Assembly (NCBI RefSeq): GCF_024436395.1
Contig: NZ_JAFMZO010000005.1
Coordinates: forward strand, 124,001-188,000
From: Paradesertivirga mongoliensis
Lineage (GTDB): Bacteria > Bacteroidota > Bacteroidia > Sphingobacteriales > Sphingobacteriaceae
DNA: 64,000 nt
Direction of reading: 5' to 3'
A program made the position numbers and the translations under genes. Of the stretch, positions 17,739 through 27,319 are shown in pieces (the first letter of the stretch is position 1; each line of letters begins with the position of its first letter). The notes beneath the pieces were generated by a model, which did no database searches, was not told the origin of the DNA, and worked only from the letters and a program-made list of their open reading frames with translations.

Positions 17739-18521
17739 GTGATATTAAATAAGGGATTTAAAATATTCAAAGCAATCTTAAATAGATTAAATATTGCTTT
17801 GAATTTAAACGACTATATTGTTCTGAAAAAAAGTGAATTGACATATGCGCAGGACCTGTTGTATACATTTCATAATACCGACTTTTTAAACGACCCATTA
17901 TTTATTGAATCTTATAATTTAGGTAAAGCGACCCATGAGTCTTATCCGTACTCCACTGAAATTTACTGGAGAATCCATGTTTTGTGCTGGGCAGCAGATT
18001 ATGCAAAAAGTCTTCCTGGAGACTTTATTGATTGCGGCGTCGATACAGGCTTTTTTGCCAGGGCAATCGTGAACTTCACAGATTTCAATACGTTGAATAA
18101 AAAGTACTACTTGCTTGACACATTTCAAGGAATGGACGAAAGATATTGTGGTCCAAAGGATATCGAAAGGAACGAATGGTTACATTACAAAGACCACAAA
18201 GACCTTCACCAGAAAGTAATTCATACTTTTAAAGATTTTAACGTAAAGGTAATAAAAGGACCAGTCCCAGACACGTTAAGTCAGGTTGACACCGATTCCA
18301 TAAGTTTCTTATCTCTTGACATGAATTGCGCCTTGCCAGAGTATGAGGCGCTAAAATTTTTATGGGATAAGATTGTACCGGGAGGCATAGTAGTGATGGA
18401 CGACTATGCATATAGAGGCTGTGAAGATCAAAAACAGATTCTAGACAAATTTGCGGCAGAAGTGAACACCAAAATTTTATCTCTACCGACATGTCAGGGG
18501 CTACTAATTAAAACACAATGA
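17739..18521 (+). CDS. TylF/MycF-type SAM-dependent O-methyltransferase
   Basis: Macrocin-O-methyltransferase-like protein, a family that methylates sugar hydroxyls in a metal-dependent way. Seen here: LPGDFIDCGVDTGFFARAIV (SAM region near residue 92), KKYYLLDTFQGMDERY, ISFLSLDMNCALPEYEALKF, and PGGIVVMDDYAYRGCEDQK with the acidic metal ligands. 260 residues. The only plausible start is GTG at 17739, one base after the preceding stop. The next gene overlaps as ATGA. A sugar O-methyl group on the EPS is the likely product. Confidence 0.85.
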   Translation: MILNKGFKIFKAILNRLNIALNLNDYIVLKKSELTYAQDLLYTFHNTDFLNDPLFIESYNLGKATHESYPYSTEIYWRIHVLCWAADYAKSLPGDFIDCGVDTGFFARAIVNFTDFNTLNKKYYLLDTFQGMDERYCGPKDIERNEWLHYKDHKDLHQKVIHTFKDFNVKVIKGPVPDTLSQVDTDSISFLSLDMNCALPEYEALKFLWDKIVPGGIVVMDDYAYRGCEDQKQILDKFAAEVNTKILSLPTCQGLLIKTQ

Positions 18522-19336
18522 ATGACAAATTAAAATGGACCGGTGAAAGATTGGTAACCCAAATTTCAAATGAAGATACCATATATCATTTGCACAGATA
18601 TTCCATTCCTCAGGAATACATTAAAGATAAGACTGTGGTTGACGTTGCCTCGGGCGAGGGTTATGGTTCAAATATCATGGCAACAACCGCTTATAAAGTT
18701 ATCGGAATAGACATTTCTAAAGAAGCAGTAACCTTTGCTAACCAAAAATATGGGCACAGGTCCAATCTGCGGTTTATCGAGGGATCAGCCGATAAAATCC
18801 CTTTAGAAGATGGAATAGCCGATGTAGTTGTAAGTTTTGAAACGCTCGAACACATTGACACGCATCAAGAGATGATGTTGGAGATTAAAAGAATTTTAAA
18901 GCCAGGTGGTATTCTTATCATCTCATCGCCGGATAAGGCCAACTATTCAGACCGCTTTAACCGAGTAAATGAGTTTCATGTTAAAGAACTTTATATGGAG
19001 GAATTTAAAACTTTGTTAGCCCAACATTTTAAACACTGCATATTTTATTATCAAACTTTTCTGACTGGTTCGTTTATTTTCAAAGAAGATTATTCAGGGA
19101 CGCAAATCAAAGAATACAACGGAAATTACAATCAGATTCAATCAAGTGATAACCTTAGCTTTCCGATGTTTAACATAGCTATAGCCTCTGATGCATCATT
19201 TACCCCTCAGGAAAACAGCTACTTTGAGGGCACTGACACTATGCGTGAATTTTATTACAATACGGTTATGGGTTTCACTCCCTATAAATTAGGCAACGCA
19301 ATATTAAAACCACTTAGAAGGCTATTTAAACGGTGA
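18518..19336 (+). CDS. Class I SAM-dependent methyltransferase
   Basis: Methyltransf_11/23-type fold: KTVVDVASGEGYGSNIMA (SAM motif I near residue 40), VIGIDISKEAV, RFIEGSADKIPLEDGIADVV and ETLEHIDTHQEMMLEIKRIL. The N-terminus WTGERLVTQISNEDTIYHLHRY resembles polysaccharide-linked methyltransferases such as the methyltransferase part of WbdD-like proteins, which cap chains; that resemblance is remembered, not tested. About 270 residues. Translation coupled to both neighbours. Confidence 0.82.
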   Translation: MNDKLKWTGERLVTQISNEDTIYHLHRYSIPQEYIKDKTVVDVASGEGYGSNIMATTAYKVIGIDISKEAVTFANQKYGHRSNLRFIEGSADKIPLEDGIADVVVSFETLEHIDTHQEMMLEIKRILKPGGILIISSPDKANYSDRFNRVNEFHVKELYMEEFKTLLAQHFKHCIFYYQTFLTGSFIFKEDYSGTQIKEYNGNYNQIQSSDNLSFPMFNIAIASDASFTPQENSYFEGTDTMREFYYNTVMGFTPYKLGNAILKPLRRLFKR

Positions 19337-20103
19337 TGTTGAGTGTTGACATTATTATATTAAGCTATGCTAGAGATTCAAATCTCAGAGCATTAACACA
19401 GCAAGCAATCGACACCTTGTACGCATCAGAAGATGCTGAAAAAGTTAAATTTCAGACCATAATATTGGAATCTGAAAGGAAGCTTAGTCCATACCAATAT
19501 GATAACACGACTACAATATATCCTAAGGAAGCATTTAATTTTAACCGATACCTAAACATTGGCTTAAAGGCTTCTAAAAGTGATTTCATCTGCTTTTGTA
19601 ACAACGATATTGTTTTTTTTAAAGACTGGGCATCTGAATTATTGAAAGCTATGGATGCCGATAAAAAACTACTTAGCGCCTCGCCGATTTGTCCCAAATT
19701 TCATCCAGATAGCGAAATCTATCCTAACACGGGTATACGATACGGGCATGAAATCCGAAAAGAAATTTCCGGATGGTGCTTTCTTGTTCGTCGCGAAATT
19801 TTCCAACAGATAGGTCTATTTGATGAGAACTTTTCTTTTTGGTTCGCGGATGCAGATTACGCTAATACATTGAAAAAATACGGCATAAAACACGGCTTGG
19901 TTACATCAGCCATGGTCGAACACCTCGACGGGAGATCAACGATAGAATTGGATAGTGCCATGAAACAGGAGATGACCACTGAGCAATTTTGGTATTATCA
20001 ATTTAAATGGGAGCACAGAAATTATTTTTTGTACTCTTACAGACGTCTGAGAAGTTGGCTGAGAATTATGACGTCACGCTTCGTCTTACGTTATAAGGCT
20101 TAA
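19336..20103 (+). CDS. Glycosyltransferase family 2-like
   Basis: GT-A type transferase: VDIIILSYARDSNLRALTQQ, FNFNRYLNIGLKASKSDFIC, FCNNDIVFFKDWASELL with the NND replacing the usual DDD metal motif, and ISGWCFLVRREIFQQIGLFD. The last pattern is common in rhamnosyl-type GT2 proteins. About 255 residues. ATG at 19336 shares one base with the previous stop; a GTG one codon earlier is possible. Donor unknown. Confidence 0.82.
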   Translation: MLSVDIIILSYARDSNLRALTQQAIDTLYASEDAEKVKFQTIILESERKLSPYQYDNTTTIYPKEAFNFNRYLNIGLKASKSDFICFCNNDIVFFKDWASELLKAMDADKKLLSASPICPKFHPDSEIYPNTGIRYGHEIRKEISGWCFLVRREIFQQIGLFDENFSFWFADADYANTLKKYGIKHGLVTSAMVEHLDGRSTIELDSAMKQEMTTEQFWYYQFKWEHRNYFLYSYRRLRSWLRIMTSRFVLRYKA

Positions 20104-20128
20104 CCCCTTTCTGGCAATATGATTAGTT

Positions 20129-20980
20129 ATGAATTCAGACGTTGATTTAATAATATTTACATGTGAAGGGCGTGAGAGCCTGCTGAGGCAAACCTTGGAA
20201 TCATTCCGTAAATCATGTACTTACAGGTTCAACAAAATAATATTAGCTATCGACGGGCATTTTGATGAGGAAACAATATTGTTTGTTCAACCTGATGTTG
20301 TTATACAGAACCCGGTACGCAAAGGGTATGTCTTAAATATTATAAATGCTCTCCAGTGTACTAACAATGATCACTTTTTTTGGCTTGAAGATGACTGGTC
20401 ATTTCCGAACCCATTCCCTTTGGCTGAAATGCTTCAAATAATGGAAGAGGATACAACCATAGTACAAGTGGTTCTCTCTAAAAATGATATAAATTCCAAC
20501 GTTGAACATCATTTTAAAGATTATTATATTGGTTCGGACTTTTCTGCTAATCCATGCCTCTGTAAAACTTCACCTATTAAGAACGCATTTTCAGAAATAC
20601 AAGCTGCTCCCAAATCAGATGCCACTAAAGTTGTTGGGTTTGAAAACTATCTAAGGGAGTTCATGCATCGATCGGCATTGAGATCACTAATAAGGTTCAA
20701 TAATCAGGAAGCATGTGTTTATCATCAAGGCTTTTTGGAAAGCACAGCTAGAGAATATCATATGATTAATTCGCTAGAAGTTGATACAAATCTTATTGGG
20801 AAGGAATATATTTCAGGCTTTGGCTACGATAAAGATATAACCCTGCTAAATAAAATTGGCTTACTTCTGAAACTTTGGTGGTCAGGCGTATCATTAAGTA
20901 TAGAATTGTTCAAAAGCAGGCACGCCTATGACTTTGCTTTTAGAATATATTTGGCCTACCTAAAAAAATTTAAAAATTGA
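20129..20980 (+). CDS. Putative GT-A glycosyltransferase of uncertain family
   Basis: Begins VDLIIFTCEGRESLLRQTLE with later FNKIILAIDGHFDEET, a GT-A-like nucleotide-binding start, and has a metal-binding-like HFFWLEDDW near residues 83-91. The EDDW form recalls GT2/GT13-like enzymes, but I cannot place it in a family. 283 residues, no signal peptide; a hydrophobic stretch near the C-terminus (LLLKLWWSGVSLSIELF) may contact the membrane. It lies between a GT2 gene and an FkbM gene, so a role in EPS assembly is an inference from position and fold. Confidence 0.65.
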   Translation: MNSDVDLIIFTCEGRESLLRQTLESFRKSCTYRFNKIILAIDGHFDEETILFVQPDVVIQNPVRKGYVLNIINALQCTNNDHFFWLEDDWSFPNPFPLAEMLQIMEEDTTIVQVVLSKNDINSNVEHHFKDYYIGSDFSANPCLCKTSPIKNAFSEIQAAPKSDATKVVGFENYLREFMHRSALRSLIRFNNQEACVYHQGFLESTAREYHMINSLEVDTNLIGKEYISGFGYDKDITLLNKIGLLLKLWWSGVSLSIELFKSRHAYDFAFRIYLAYLKKFKN

Positions 20981-20984
20981 TTTG

Positions 20985-21758
20985 ATGGGTAAAAGCATAT
21001 TTAGTATTCTAAACGACCTCATTAGAGCAAATTTGCATGCAGCAGGGATTGTAGAGGCCTCCTCCCATTATATTTATCCCCGGGTATTGAATGAAGAAAG
21101 CCTACTCATAGATCTAGGGGCAAACATAGGAAGCTTTTATTTTACTTTAACAAATGAGTTCAAATGTAAAAGCATCGCGATTGAAGCCTCCCCTATTTTG
21201 TTTGAAAAGTTGCCTCTGCTTCCACAAGTTAGGATATATAATTATGCTATTTGTAGCACAAATGGCCCTGTAAACTTTTATCTCTCGGAAAACCCTGAAG
21301 CTAGCAGTTTGCAATCCTCTATAGCTGAAGGATGGGGGCTATCTAACAACATTCAAGTCGAAGGAATCACCTTTGCGACCTTCAAAAATCACCATAAAAT
21401 TCAGGATAGAATTGATATTCTAAAAATAGATATCGAAGGGGCTGAAATCGACCTGCTAGGTAATATGCCTGCTGATATATTAAAGCATATCGGACAAATA
21501 CCTGTCGAATTCCACGACTTTATATATAAAGATGAGAACGATAAAGCCAGGATAAATCAAGTGATTGAAAGGCTTAGAGGACATAACTTTTTAATTCTAA
21601 AGTTATCAACTAATGATTGGCGGGAAGTTCTATGCATTAATAAGAAAATAATTAAATTGAGTTTAATCCAAAACGTCAGACTCACTGTATTTCACCCCAT
21701 TTTGCAATACCTCAAAGGGATGCACTCGCTTTTAAGTAATAGGTTGAAAAATGTTTAA
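20985..21758 (+). CDS. FkbM family methyltransferase
   Basis: FkbM-type enzyme: ESLLIDLGANIGSFYFTLT (SAM loop near residue 43), SIAIEASPILFEKLP and the family motif RIDILKIDIEGAEIDLLGN near residues 142-160. About 257 residues. I prefer ATG at 20985 over the TTG just upstream. It overlaps the next gene by 8 bp. This is the third FkbM-like gene in the operon; target is presumably a sugar in the EPS. Confidence 0.86.
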   Translation: MGKSIFSILNDLIRANLHAAGIVEASSHYIYPRVLNEESLLIDLGANIGSFYFTLTNEFKCKSIAIEASPILFEKLPLLPQVRIYNYAICSTNGPVNFYLSENPEASSLQSSIAEGWGLSNNIQVEGITFATFKNHHKIQDRIDILKIDIEGAEIDLLGNMPADILKHIGQIPVEFHDFIYKDENDKARINQVIERLRGHNFLILKLSTNDWREVLCINKKIIKLSLIQNVRLTVFHPILQYLKGMHSLLSNRLKNV

Positions 21759-22632
21759 TAGTCTTAAAAATAGTCTAGCATTTCGGATGCCTGTCTTATA
21801 CGAGCACATTATTGCCCTGCACAAGCCTAAAGTAATTACTACCAGCACCCCTGAATTAAATTTGGTGATGCTGACTGGAGTTCAGCAAATGTCAATGTTA
21901 AATCAATCGCTATGGAGCATTTCAAAAAAATTCAGGCATCTACCTAAAGTATATCTCTTCACAGATAAAGGTGTGGACCTGGAAACCCTAAAAAGAAAAC
22001 TTAAATGGTTCCCGGATTCACATTTAACTATAATTATAGCAGAAAGCTGCACAGAATACCATCGGAATAAGGGAAATGAGTTATTGGCAAGCTTTGCGCA
22101 TCAAAATCCAATGGGCCTCAAATTAGCAGCAATATTGCAAATTGCCGACCTTAATACGCCGATATTGTATTGTGATACGGACGTATTATGGCATAAAGAT
22201 CCGTGGCAGACTATTTCTGAATTAATTTCGAACCCTGGAGTTAAGCTAGCCTTATCTTCTGATTTCCAAGCCGCCTATGATCAGGACATGGTGCACGCCG
22301 CTAACATGAGTGAGCTTTTGACAGAACCGTTCTATTGCGCCGGCATCCTGTTTCTTAAAGCGCTTGATTCGGGAAATCGGGATAAACTTCAGAAGCTCCT
22401 GGAGATCGCGGTCGTACAGTCGACCCACTTTACTGAGCAAACGATCTTCGCTTATCTAAACAAAATTAACGGAGATCATTCCCTTGATAAAGACGGATTT
22501 GCAATTCTATTAGATGATCAATTTAGCTTAATACCCAGAAAAAAAAACACCCTTATTGCAAGACATTACATTGGGCCAGTTCGCCACAACTTTTGGCGTG
22601 ACGCATTCTTTTTAAAATTAGGTGTGATTTAA
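21751..22632 (+). CDS. Putative GT-A nucleotide-diphospho-sugar transferase
   Basis: No family recognised with certainty. The motif TPILYCDTDVLWHKDPW near residues 139-155 has the D-x-D arrangement and hydrophobic lead-in of GT8/GT77-like transferases, and FYCAGILFLKAL followed by TEQTIFAYLNKI matches the acceptor half of those folds. 293 residues, soluble. The next gene begins on its last stop base and has a similar layout (FIDSDCLIF), so the pair may be distant paralogues. Role in EPS is inferred from context. Confidence 0.62.
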   Translation: MFNSLKNSLAFRMPVLYEHIIALHKPKVITTSTPELNLVMLTGVQQMSMLNQSLWSISKKFRHLPKVYLFTDKGVDLETLKRKLKWFPDSHLTIIIAESCTEYHRNKGNELLASFAHQNPMGLKLAAILQIADLNTPILYCDTDVLWHKDPWQTISELISNPGVKLALSSDFQAAYDQDMVHAANMSELLTEPFYCAGILFLKALDSGNRDKLQKLLEIAVVQSTHFTEQTIFAYLNKINGDHSLDKDGFAILLDDQFSLIPRKKNTLIARHYIGPVRHNFWRDAFFLKLGVI

Positions 22633-23597
22633 TGAGCAGAAACGTTCTAACCATAGCTACTGGAAAAGGCCTATATATAAAGTTAGCTGTTAACTTATAT
22701 CACTCATTTATTTATTGGAATGAGTCGAATGACATTCAGTTCTTTTTAGTTACAGATAGACCTGATTTAATAAATGCGTCTTCCAGTAAAAAATTGAACA
22801 TCGTCACCATTGAGCCTAATCAGTTTGGCGAGGGATTTTCCACAAAATTATGGTTGGACGAACTGGCGCCGCCTGGCCAAACTCTATTTATTGACAGTGA
22901 CTGCCTAATATTCGGACGTATTGATGCTCTTTTTGACCGTTTTAAAGGAAACCCGGTAACTGTTGTAGGAACATATTGTCAAGAAGGCGAGTGGTTTGGA
23001 AATATTGAAGCAATTTGCAAGAGATTTAATGTTTCACAGATTCCCAAATTTAACGGAGGCATTTATTACATAGAAAAGGGGCCGATAGCTACTGATGTTT
23101 ATATCAAAGCACGAGAATTGGAGCGAGAATATGATGAAATAGGTTTTATTCGCTTAAGAAATAGACCCAATGACGAAGTTATCATGGCGCTGTCCATGCA
23201 ACTAAAAAAAATGATACCGGTTAAAGATGATGGAACAATAATGAGCGATCCTCAGTCGTGTCCTGGAGGATATGATATTGATGTTATTACTGGCAACAGG
23301 TGGCTCGTAAATCCCCCTCCTCCCCACCCCTTACATCAGCAATGGTATCCGTTTATCAAGGTTTCGCCTGTAATCGTACATTTTTTGGGGTATTATACCC
23401 AACACTATCCATACAAAAGGGAGGTGTATCGGCTTAAGCTAAAACTTACAGGACGATTAAACCCTTTGAGTGATTTTATATGCAAGCTCAAATTAGAATA
23501 TCCTGAACGCTTCAAGCTCTTATCCAAAAAAACATTTAGATCTTCCTACCATAGAATATTCGGAGTTCGCAAAGTGAAACCATCAGAAAGAATTTAA
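22632..23597 (+). CDS. Putative GT8-like glycosyltransferase
   Basis: A 321-residue soluble protein with NVLTIATGKGLYIKLAVNLY at the N-terminus, the D-x-D motif TLFIDSDCLIFGRIDALF near residues 84-101, and FNGGIYYIEKG near 138-148, an order typical of GT8-like retaining transferases. The C-terminal PVIVHFLGYYTQHYPYKRE gives the HF/H residues often seen near the active site. The start overlaps the previous stop by one base (TAATG). Specificity unknown. Confidence 0.65.
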   Translation: MSRNVLTIATGKGLYIKLAVNLYHSFIYWNESNDIQFFLVTDRPDLINASSSKKLNIVTIEPNQFGEGFSTKLWLDELAPPGQTLFIDSDCLIFGRIDALFDRFKGNPVTVVGTYCQEGEWFGNIEAICKRFNVSQIPKFNGGIYYIEKGPIATDVYIKARELEREYDEIGFIRLRNRPNDEVIMALSMQLKKMIPVKDDGTIMSDPQSCPGGYDIDVITGNRWLVNPPPPHPLHQQWYPFIKVSPVIVHFLGYYTQHYPYKREVYRLKLKLTGRLNPLSDFICKLKLEYPERFKLLSKKTFRSSYHRIFGVRKVKPSERI

Positions 23598-23608
23598 ACT
23601 TCCATTAT

Positions 23609-24355
23609 ATGAGCATTTATAAAAAAGAATATTTTAATGATGAAATATTTTCGACAGACTATTCCTTTTTGGCGTCGGTGATAAGTGAGGTTTATAAACC
23701 AAGGAGAATAATTGAATTCGGATGCGGACCGGGTCATCTCGCCAAAGCTTTTGCAGATCAAGGAATATCAGTAACAGCCATAGATGGATATGCCGATCCA
23801 GATTTTGCCGATTTGGAAAATATAGAATTCATCAGGATGGATTTAAATGATCCGGACCTTCATCATCCTCTTTTTGACAATCCCTATGATCTGGCAGTGT
23901 GTACTGAAGTTGCCGAACACTTGAATCCAGAAAGTTCTGCTTCATTAATAAAAATGTTAACCAAGTCGGCACCTGTGGTGATATTTTCTGCCGCGGTACC
24001 AGAACAAGGTGGGCATGGACATATTAATTGTCAAAGTCGAGTTTTTTGGCACGACCTTTTCGTGAAAGACCATTACCTTTTAATGAACAGCCTGAGAACA
24101 AGGCTCAGAGATAATAGTGATCTTGCTATCTGGTATAGATTAAACGTACTTGACTATGTGAGCGAGCAAAATCAATCATTAACTAAGGATGTTTGGGCAA
24201 CAATAACTCGAAACTTGCTCTCGGATGAAAGTTATAGTTCAAGTATGTACTACAAGAGAACGAATGAAGCCCAGATATTTCAAGCGTATCTTAACTACCC
24301 ACTCGTTCGGGAATATATGTCGCTTAGGAAATTTTTCAAAAAACTGCTTCGATAG
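23609..24355 (+). CDS. Class I SAM-dependent methyltransferase
   Basis: SAM-binding fold: RRIIEFGCGPGHLAKAFADQ (motif I near residue 33), VTAIDGYADPDFADL, and DLAVCTEVAEHLNPESSASL. The HGHINCQSRVFWHDLF stretch in the second half is seen in methyltransferases near polysaccharide genes. 248 residues. 11 bp after the preceding stop and directly abutting the next start. The substrate is not determined; a sugar or polysaccharide end is likely from context. Confidence 0.82.
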   Translation: MSIYKKEYFNDEIFSTDYSFLASVISEVYKPRRIIEFGCGPGHLAKAFADQGISVTAIDGYADPDFADLENIEFIRMDLNDPDLHHPLFDNPYDLAVCTEVAEHLNPESSASLIKMLTKSAPVVIFSAAVPEQGGHGHINCQSRVFWHDLFVKDHYLLMNSLRTRLRDNSDLAIWYRLNVLDYVSEQNQSLTKDVWATITRNLLSDESYSSSMYYKRTNEAQIFQAYLNYPLVREYMSLRKFFKKLLR

Positions 24356-25294
24356 ATGATTGATGTAAGTGTAATTATTCCTACTTACAATAGATTATGG
24401 TCGCTCCCCAGAGCTATTGAAAGTTGCAGAAAAAACAGTTGCAGTATCGAAATAATTGTTGTTGATGATGGAAGCACAGACGAAACCTGGCAATGGCTTC
24501 AAACTCAAGAGAACTTAATAAGTCTACGGCAAGATAACCAAGGCCAAACGTATGCAATTAATGCCGCAACTGCGATTGCTAAAGGCGAATACATACGATT
24601 CCTGGATAGTGACGACTTTCTGGAATCCGGGATTATTGACAGGCAATTTTTAAAAGCAAAAGAAAATGGCGCACAATTAATCTACTCAAGGGTTGATAAC
24701 TATTCTGAGAGTACAAAAACCATTGAAAAATGCCCAGACACAGGCTTTTGGGATGACTTCTTAGAAGTACAATTAAGCAATAGGTATGGGAGTCATTTTC
24801 TTGGCATGTTATTTCATAGAGACCTAGTCACAAAAGTTCCCAGAAGGCCAGATTTTGCCTACAGAGAAGACCGGATGTTTTTACTAGAAGTTGGATTACT
24901 TGAGCCTAAAACAGCCTATGTAGAAGGTTGTGCAGGTTATTGGGTACAACATCATGACCAAATGCAAAGAAATTATCAAGGTTTGAAATCTCAGGTAACC
25001 AATTGGCAGCATTTGAACATTTTTAAAAAGATTCTATCAAACTTGGAACTTACCGGTCGATTAAATGAATCACGCAAAAACGCCGCATGTACAGTCTTAT
25101 GGATGTTAGCTCATTGGATTGCCAAAGATCATATCAAAGAAGCCACTGAAGTCGCAAACTGGATTTTTAAACTAAATCCAACCTTCAGAATTCCCGAACA
25201 AGGCTTACTGGGATTTCTATATAAAACTTTGGGATTCAATACCACTGAATTAATTTTAAGAGTTAGAAGATTCCTAAAATACGGATGGAATTAA
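24356..25294 (+). CDS. Glycosyltransferase family 2
   Basis: GT2 with VSVIIPTYNRLWSLPRAIES, IIVVDDGSTDETWQWL, QDNQGQTYAINAATAIAKGE and FLDSDDF (metal motif near residues 82-88). 312 residues. Start codon directly follows the previous TAG; its end overlaps the next gene by 10 bp. A YREDRMFLLEVGLL segment matches the catalytic-base region. Donor unknown. Confidence 0.9.
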   Translation: MIDVSVIIPTYNRLWSLPRAIESCRKNSCSIEIIVVDDGSTDETWQWLQTQENLISLRQDNQGQTYAINAATAIAKGEYIRFLDSDDFLESGIIDRQFLKAKENGAQLIYSRVDNYSESTKTIEKCPDTGFWDDFLEVQLSNRYGSHFLGMLFHRDLVTKVPRRPDFAYREDRMFLLEVGLLEPKTAYVEGCAGYWVQHHDQMQRNYQGLKSQVTNWQHLNIFKKILSNLELTGRLNESRKNAACTVLWMLAHWIAKDHIKEATEVANWIFKLNPTFRIPEQGLLGFLYKTLGFNTTELILRVRRFLKYGWN

Positions 25295-26289
25295 TAGAGC
25301 CTATAAATTTATTTTATGAAGAACCGGATCCTGACCGTTGGGTTAAATATGATCGGTATCCCCGCAAAATAATACGACGATTATTAAGAGGTAACCCACG
25401 TCCCGGCGGGGTTATGATGGTCGCATTAGAACTAATGCACGGCTTAAGGAAGTTAGGTATACCTTACCGCTTCAATGATTTTGATTATATTAAAAACCAT
25501 ACTGATTCAATCGCTTGCATTATTGGAAAACCACAATTGCTGGACAAGTTTGAGTGGAAAAATCCGATAATTTTTGGTGCCGGAATTTTTTCCCATCCTG
25601 TGGATCAACTAGACCTGTTAGAAAAATATACAACTATTAAAAAGATACTTGTTCCAGGGCCCTGGATGAAATCGCTGTTTGATTCATATTATGGTCCGGA
25701 AAATGTGAGTTACTGGCCCGTGGGTATTGATTCTGAAAAATGGCATCCGGCGTTGAAAAAGCCAGAGTTGCCCGTTGATTTCTTAATATACGATAAAATA
25801 CGTTGGGAACACAGCAAATTCGTTGCCGATCTAATCGCACCAGTTGAACAAATGCTGGAGAAGAGAGGCCTGACTCATGAAACAATTAGGTATGGCCAAT
25901 ATAAACACCAGGATTTGGAAGAAAAACTATCCAGATGTAAAGCCGTAATATTTTTATGCGAGCATGAAACTCAAGGTCTAGCCTATCAGCAAATTCTTGC
26001 AACTGACACCCCAATTCTAGCTTGGGATCGGGGAGGCTTCTGGCAAGATCCTGCTTACTTCCCTCATCGGGCTAAATATGGGCCTGTAACGTCAGTCCCT
26101 TATTGGGATGAAAAATGCGGTGTCACTTTTCCCAACAATGAGATGTTCCCTGAAGCACTTGATAAATTCTTGGAAATGTATCATTCAAACTCCTTTTCTC
26201 CCAGAGCGTATATAATGGATAATTTAACGTTAGAGAAGTGTGCTGAAAAGTATATAAAGATATATAAGGAGGTGGAAAACGCATTATGA
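25285..26289 (+). CDS. Putative GT-B glycosyltransferase
   Basis: 334 residues, soluble. The second half resembles a GT-B C-terminal domain: LSRCKAVIFLCEHETQGLAY and QQILATDTPILAWDRGGFWQ, with a Glu-rich helix equivalent to the donor-binding region of GT4. The N-terminal half has GNPRPGGVMMVALELMHGLR (a glycine-rich loop). I do not recognise a named family. Overlaps genes on both sides (10 bp and ATGA), consistent with an integral EPS operon role. Confidence 0.65.
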   Translation: MELIEPINLFYEEPDPDRWVKYDRYPRKIIRRLLRGNPRPGGVMMVALELMHGLRKLGIPYRFNDFDYIKNHTDSIACIIGKPQLLDKFEWKNPIIFGAGIFSHPVDQLDLLEKYTTIKKILVPGPWMKSLFDSYYGPENVSYWPVGIDSEKWHPALKKPELPVDFLIYDKIRWEHSKFVADLIAPVEQMLEKRGLTHETIRYGQYKHQDLEEKLSRCKAVIFLCEHETQGLAYQQILATDTPILAWDRGGFWQDPAYFPHRAKYGPVTSVPYWDEKCGVTFPNNEMFPEALDKFLEMYHSNSFSPRAYIMDNLTLEKCAEKYIKIYKEVENAL

Positions 26290-27299
26290 GGATTTTATTG
26301 GTTATGGATCCAGGCATACCTGTTCCTCCTCCTCTATATGGTGGACATGAGCGCTTAGTGGCAATGTTTATTGACGAATACACAAGGCTAGGTCACGACG
26401 TTACGCTGTTAGCAGGGCCTGACTCATTGGCTCCTCGTGTGAAACACTTTGGAATCAATAATCTTGAACGTTCCGGATTGCAAAAGTTCATCGAACTTAC
26501 TCAAGCTTGGTCATACTTAATTCAAAATCACAAGCACTTTGACCTTATACATAACTTTGGACGTTTATTATACCTACTTCCAATATTAAATAAACCCGTA
26601 CATAAATTTATGACTTATGGAAGGGACGTCACAAATTCTGGCATTAAAAATATTACAGCCCTCCCTCATAAGAACCTGACTTTTACAGGATGTAGCAACT
26701 ATTGCGTTTCAACCGGCAACAAATGGGGTAAATGGGAGACAGTTTATAATGCTATTGACTTTTCTAAGTACTCATTCAAATCACAGGTAGAGCCAGATGC
26801 CCCACTTATGTTTCTTGGAAGAATTGAAGAGATCAAAGGCCCTCACACAGCTATCAAAGTGGCTAAAGCAACTGGCAATAAATTATGGATAGCGGGAAAC
26901 ATCGCTAAACAACATATCCCCTATTTTGAAAGGGAAATTAAGCCACACATAGATAATGAGCAAATCACATACCTAGGACCGTTGAATGATTTTCAAAAAG
27001 ATGAATTTCTCGGAAAGGCTAAAGCACTATTATTCCCTATTGAATGGGATGAACCCTTTGGAATGGTAATGGTTGAAGCCATGGCCTGTGGCACTCCTGT
27101 TATTGCGATCAAAAGAGGTTCGGTAGACGAAGTTATTGATCAGGGACTCACAGGTTTTAAAGCAACTACCATCAATGATATTATTCCCGCTATTGCAAAC
27201 ATTTCTGGTATCGACCGTGCAAAATGCAGAGAACAAGCATCAAAGCGTTTTGATGTCAAAGTGATTGCTCGACGGTATCTTTCACTGATAAATAAATAA
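26286..27299 (+). CDS. Glycosyltransferase family 4
   Basis: GT-B retaining transferase. N-terminus has PGIPVPPPLYGGHERLVAML-like order (the glycine-rich acceptor loop), and the C-terminal half has FLGRIEEIKGPHTAIKVAKA, FPIEWDEPFGMVMVEAMACG and TPVIAIKRGSVDEVIDQG, matching GT4 donor-binding motifs. 337 residues, slightly short but complete. Translation coupled to the previous gene by ATGA. Confidence 0.88.
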   Translation: MRILLVMDPGIPVPPPLYGGHERLVAMFIDEYTRLGHDVTLLAGPDSLAPRVKHFGINNLERSGLQKFIELTQAWSYLIQNHKHFDLIHNFGRLLYLLPILNKPVHKFMTYGRDVTNSGIKNITALPHKNLTFTGCSNYCVSTGNKWGKWETVYNAIDFSKYSFKSQVEPDAPLMFLGRIEEIKGPHTAIKVAKATGNKLWIAGNIAKQHIPYFEREIKPHIDNEQITYLGPLNDFQKDEFLGKAKALLFPIEWDEPFGMVMVEAMACGTPVIAIKRGSVDEVIDQGLTGFKATTINDIIPAIANISGIDRAKCREQASKRFDVKVIARRYLSLINK

Positions 27300-27319
27300 T
27301 TGCCGGCGAGAAAGAAGAT

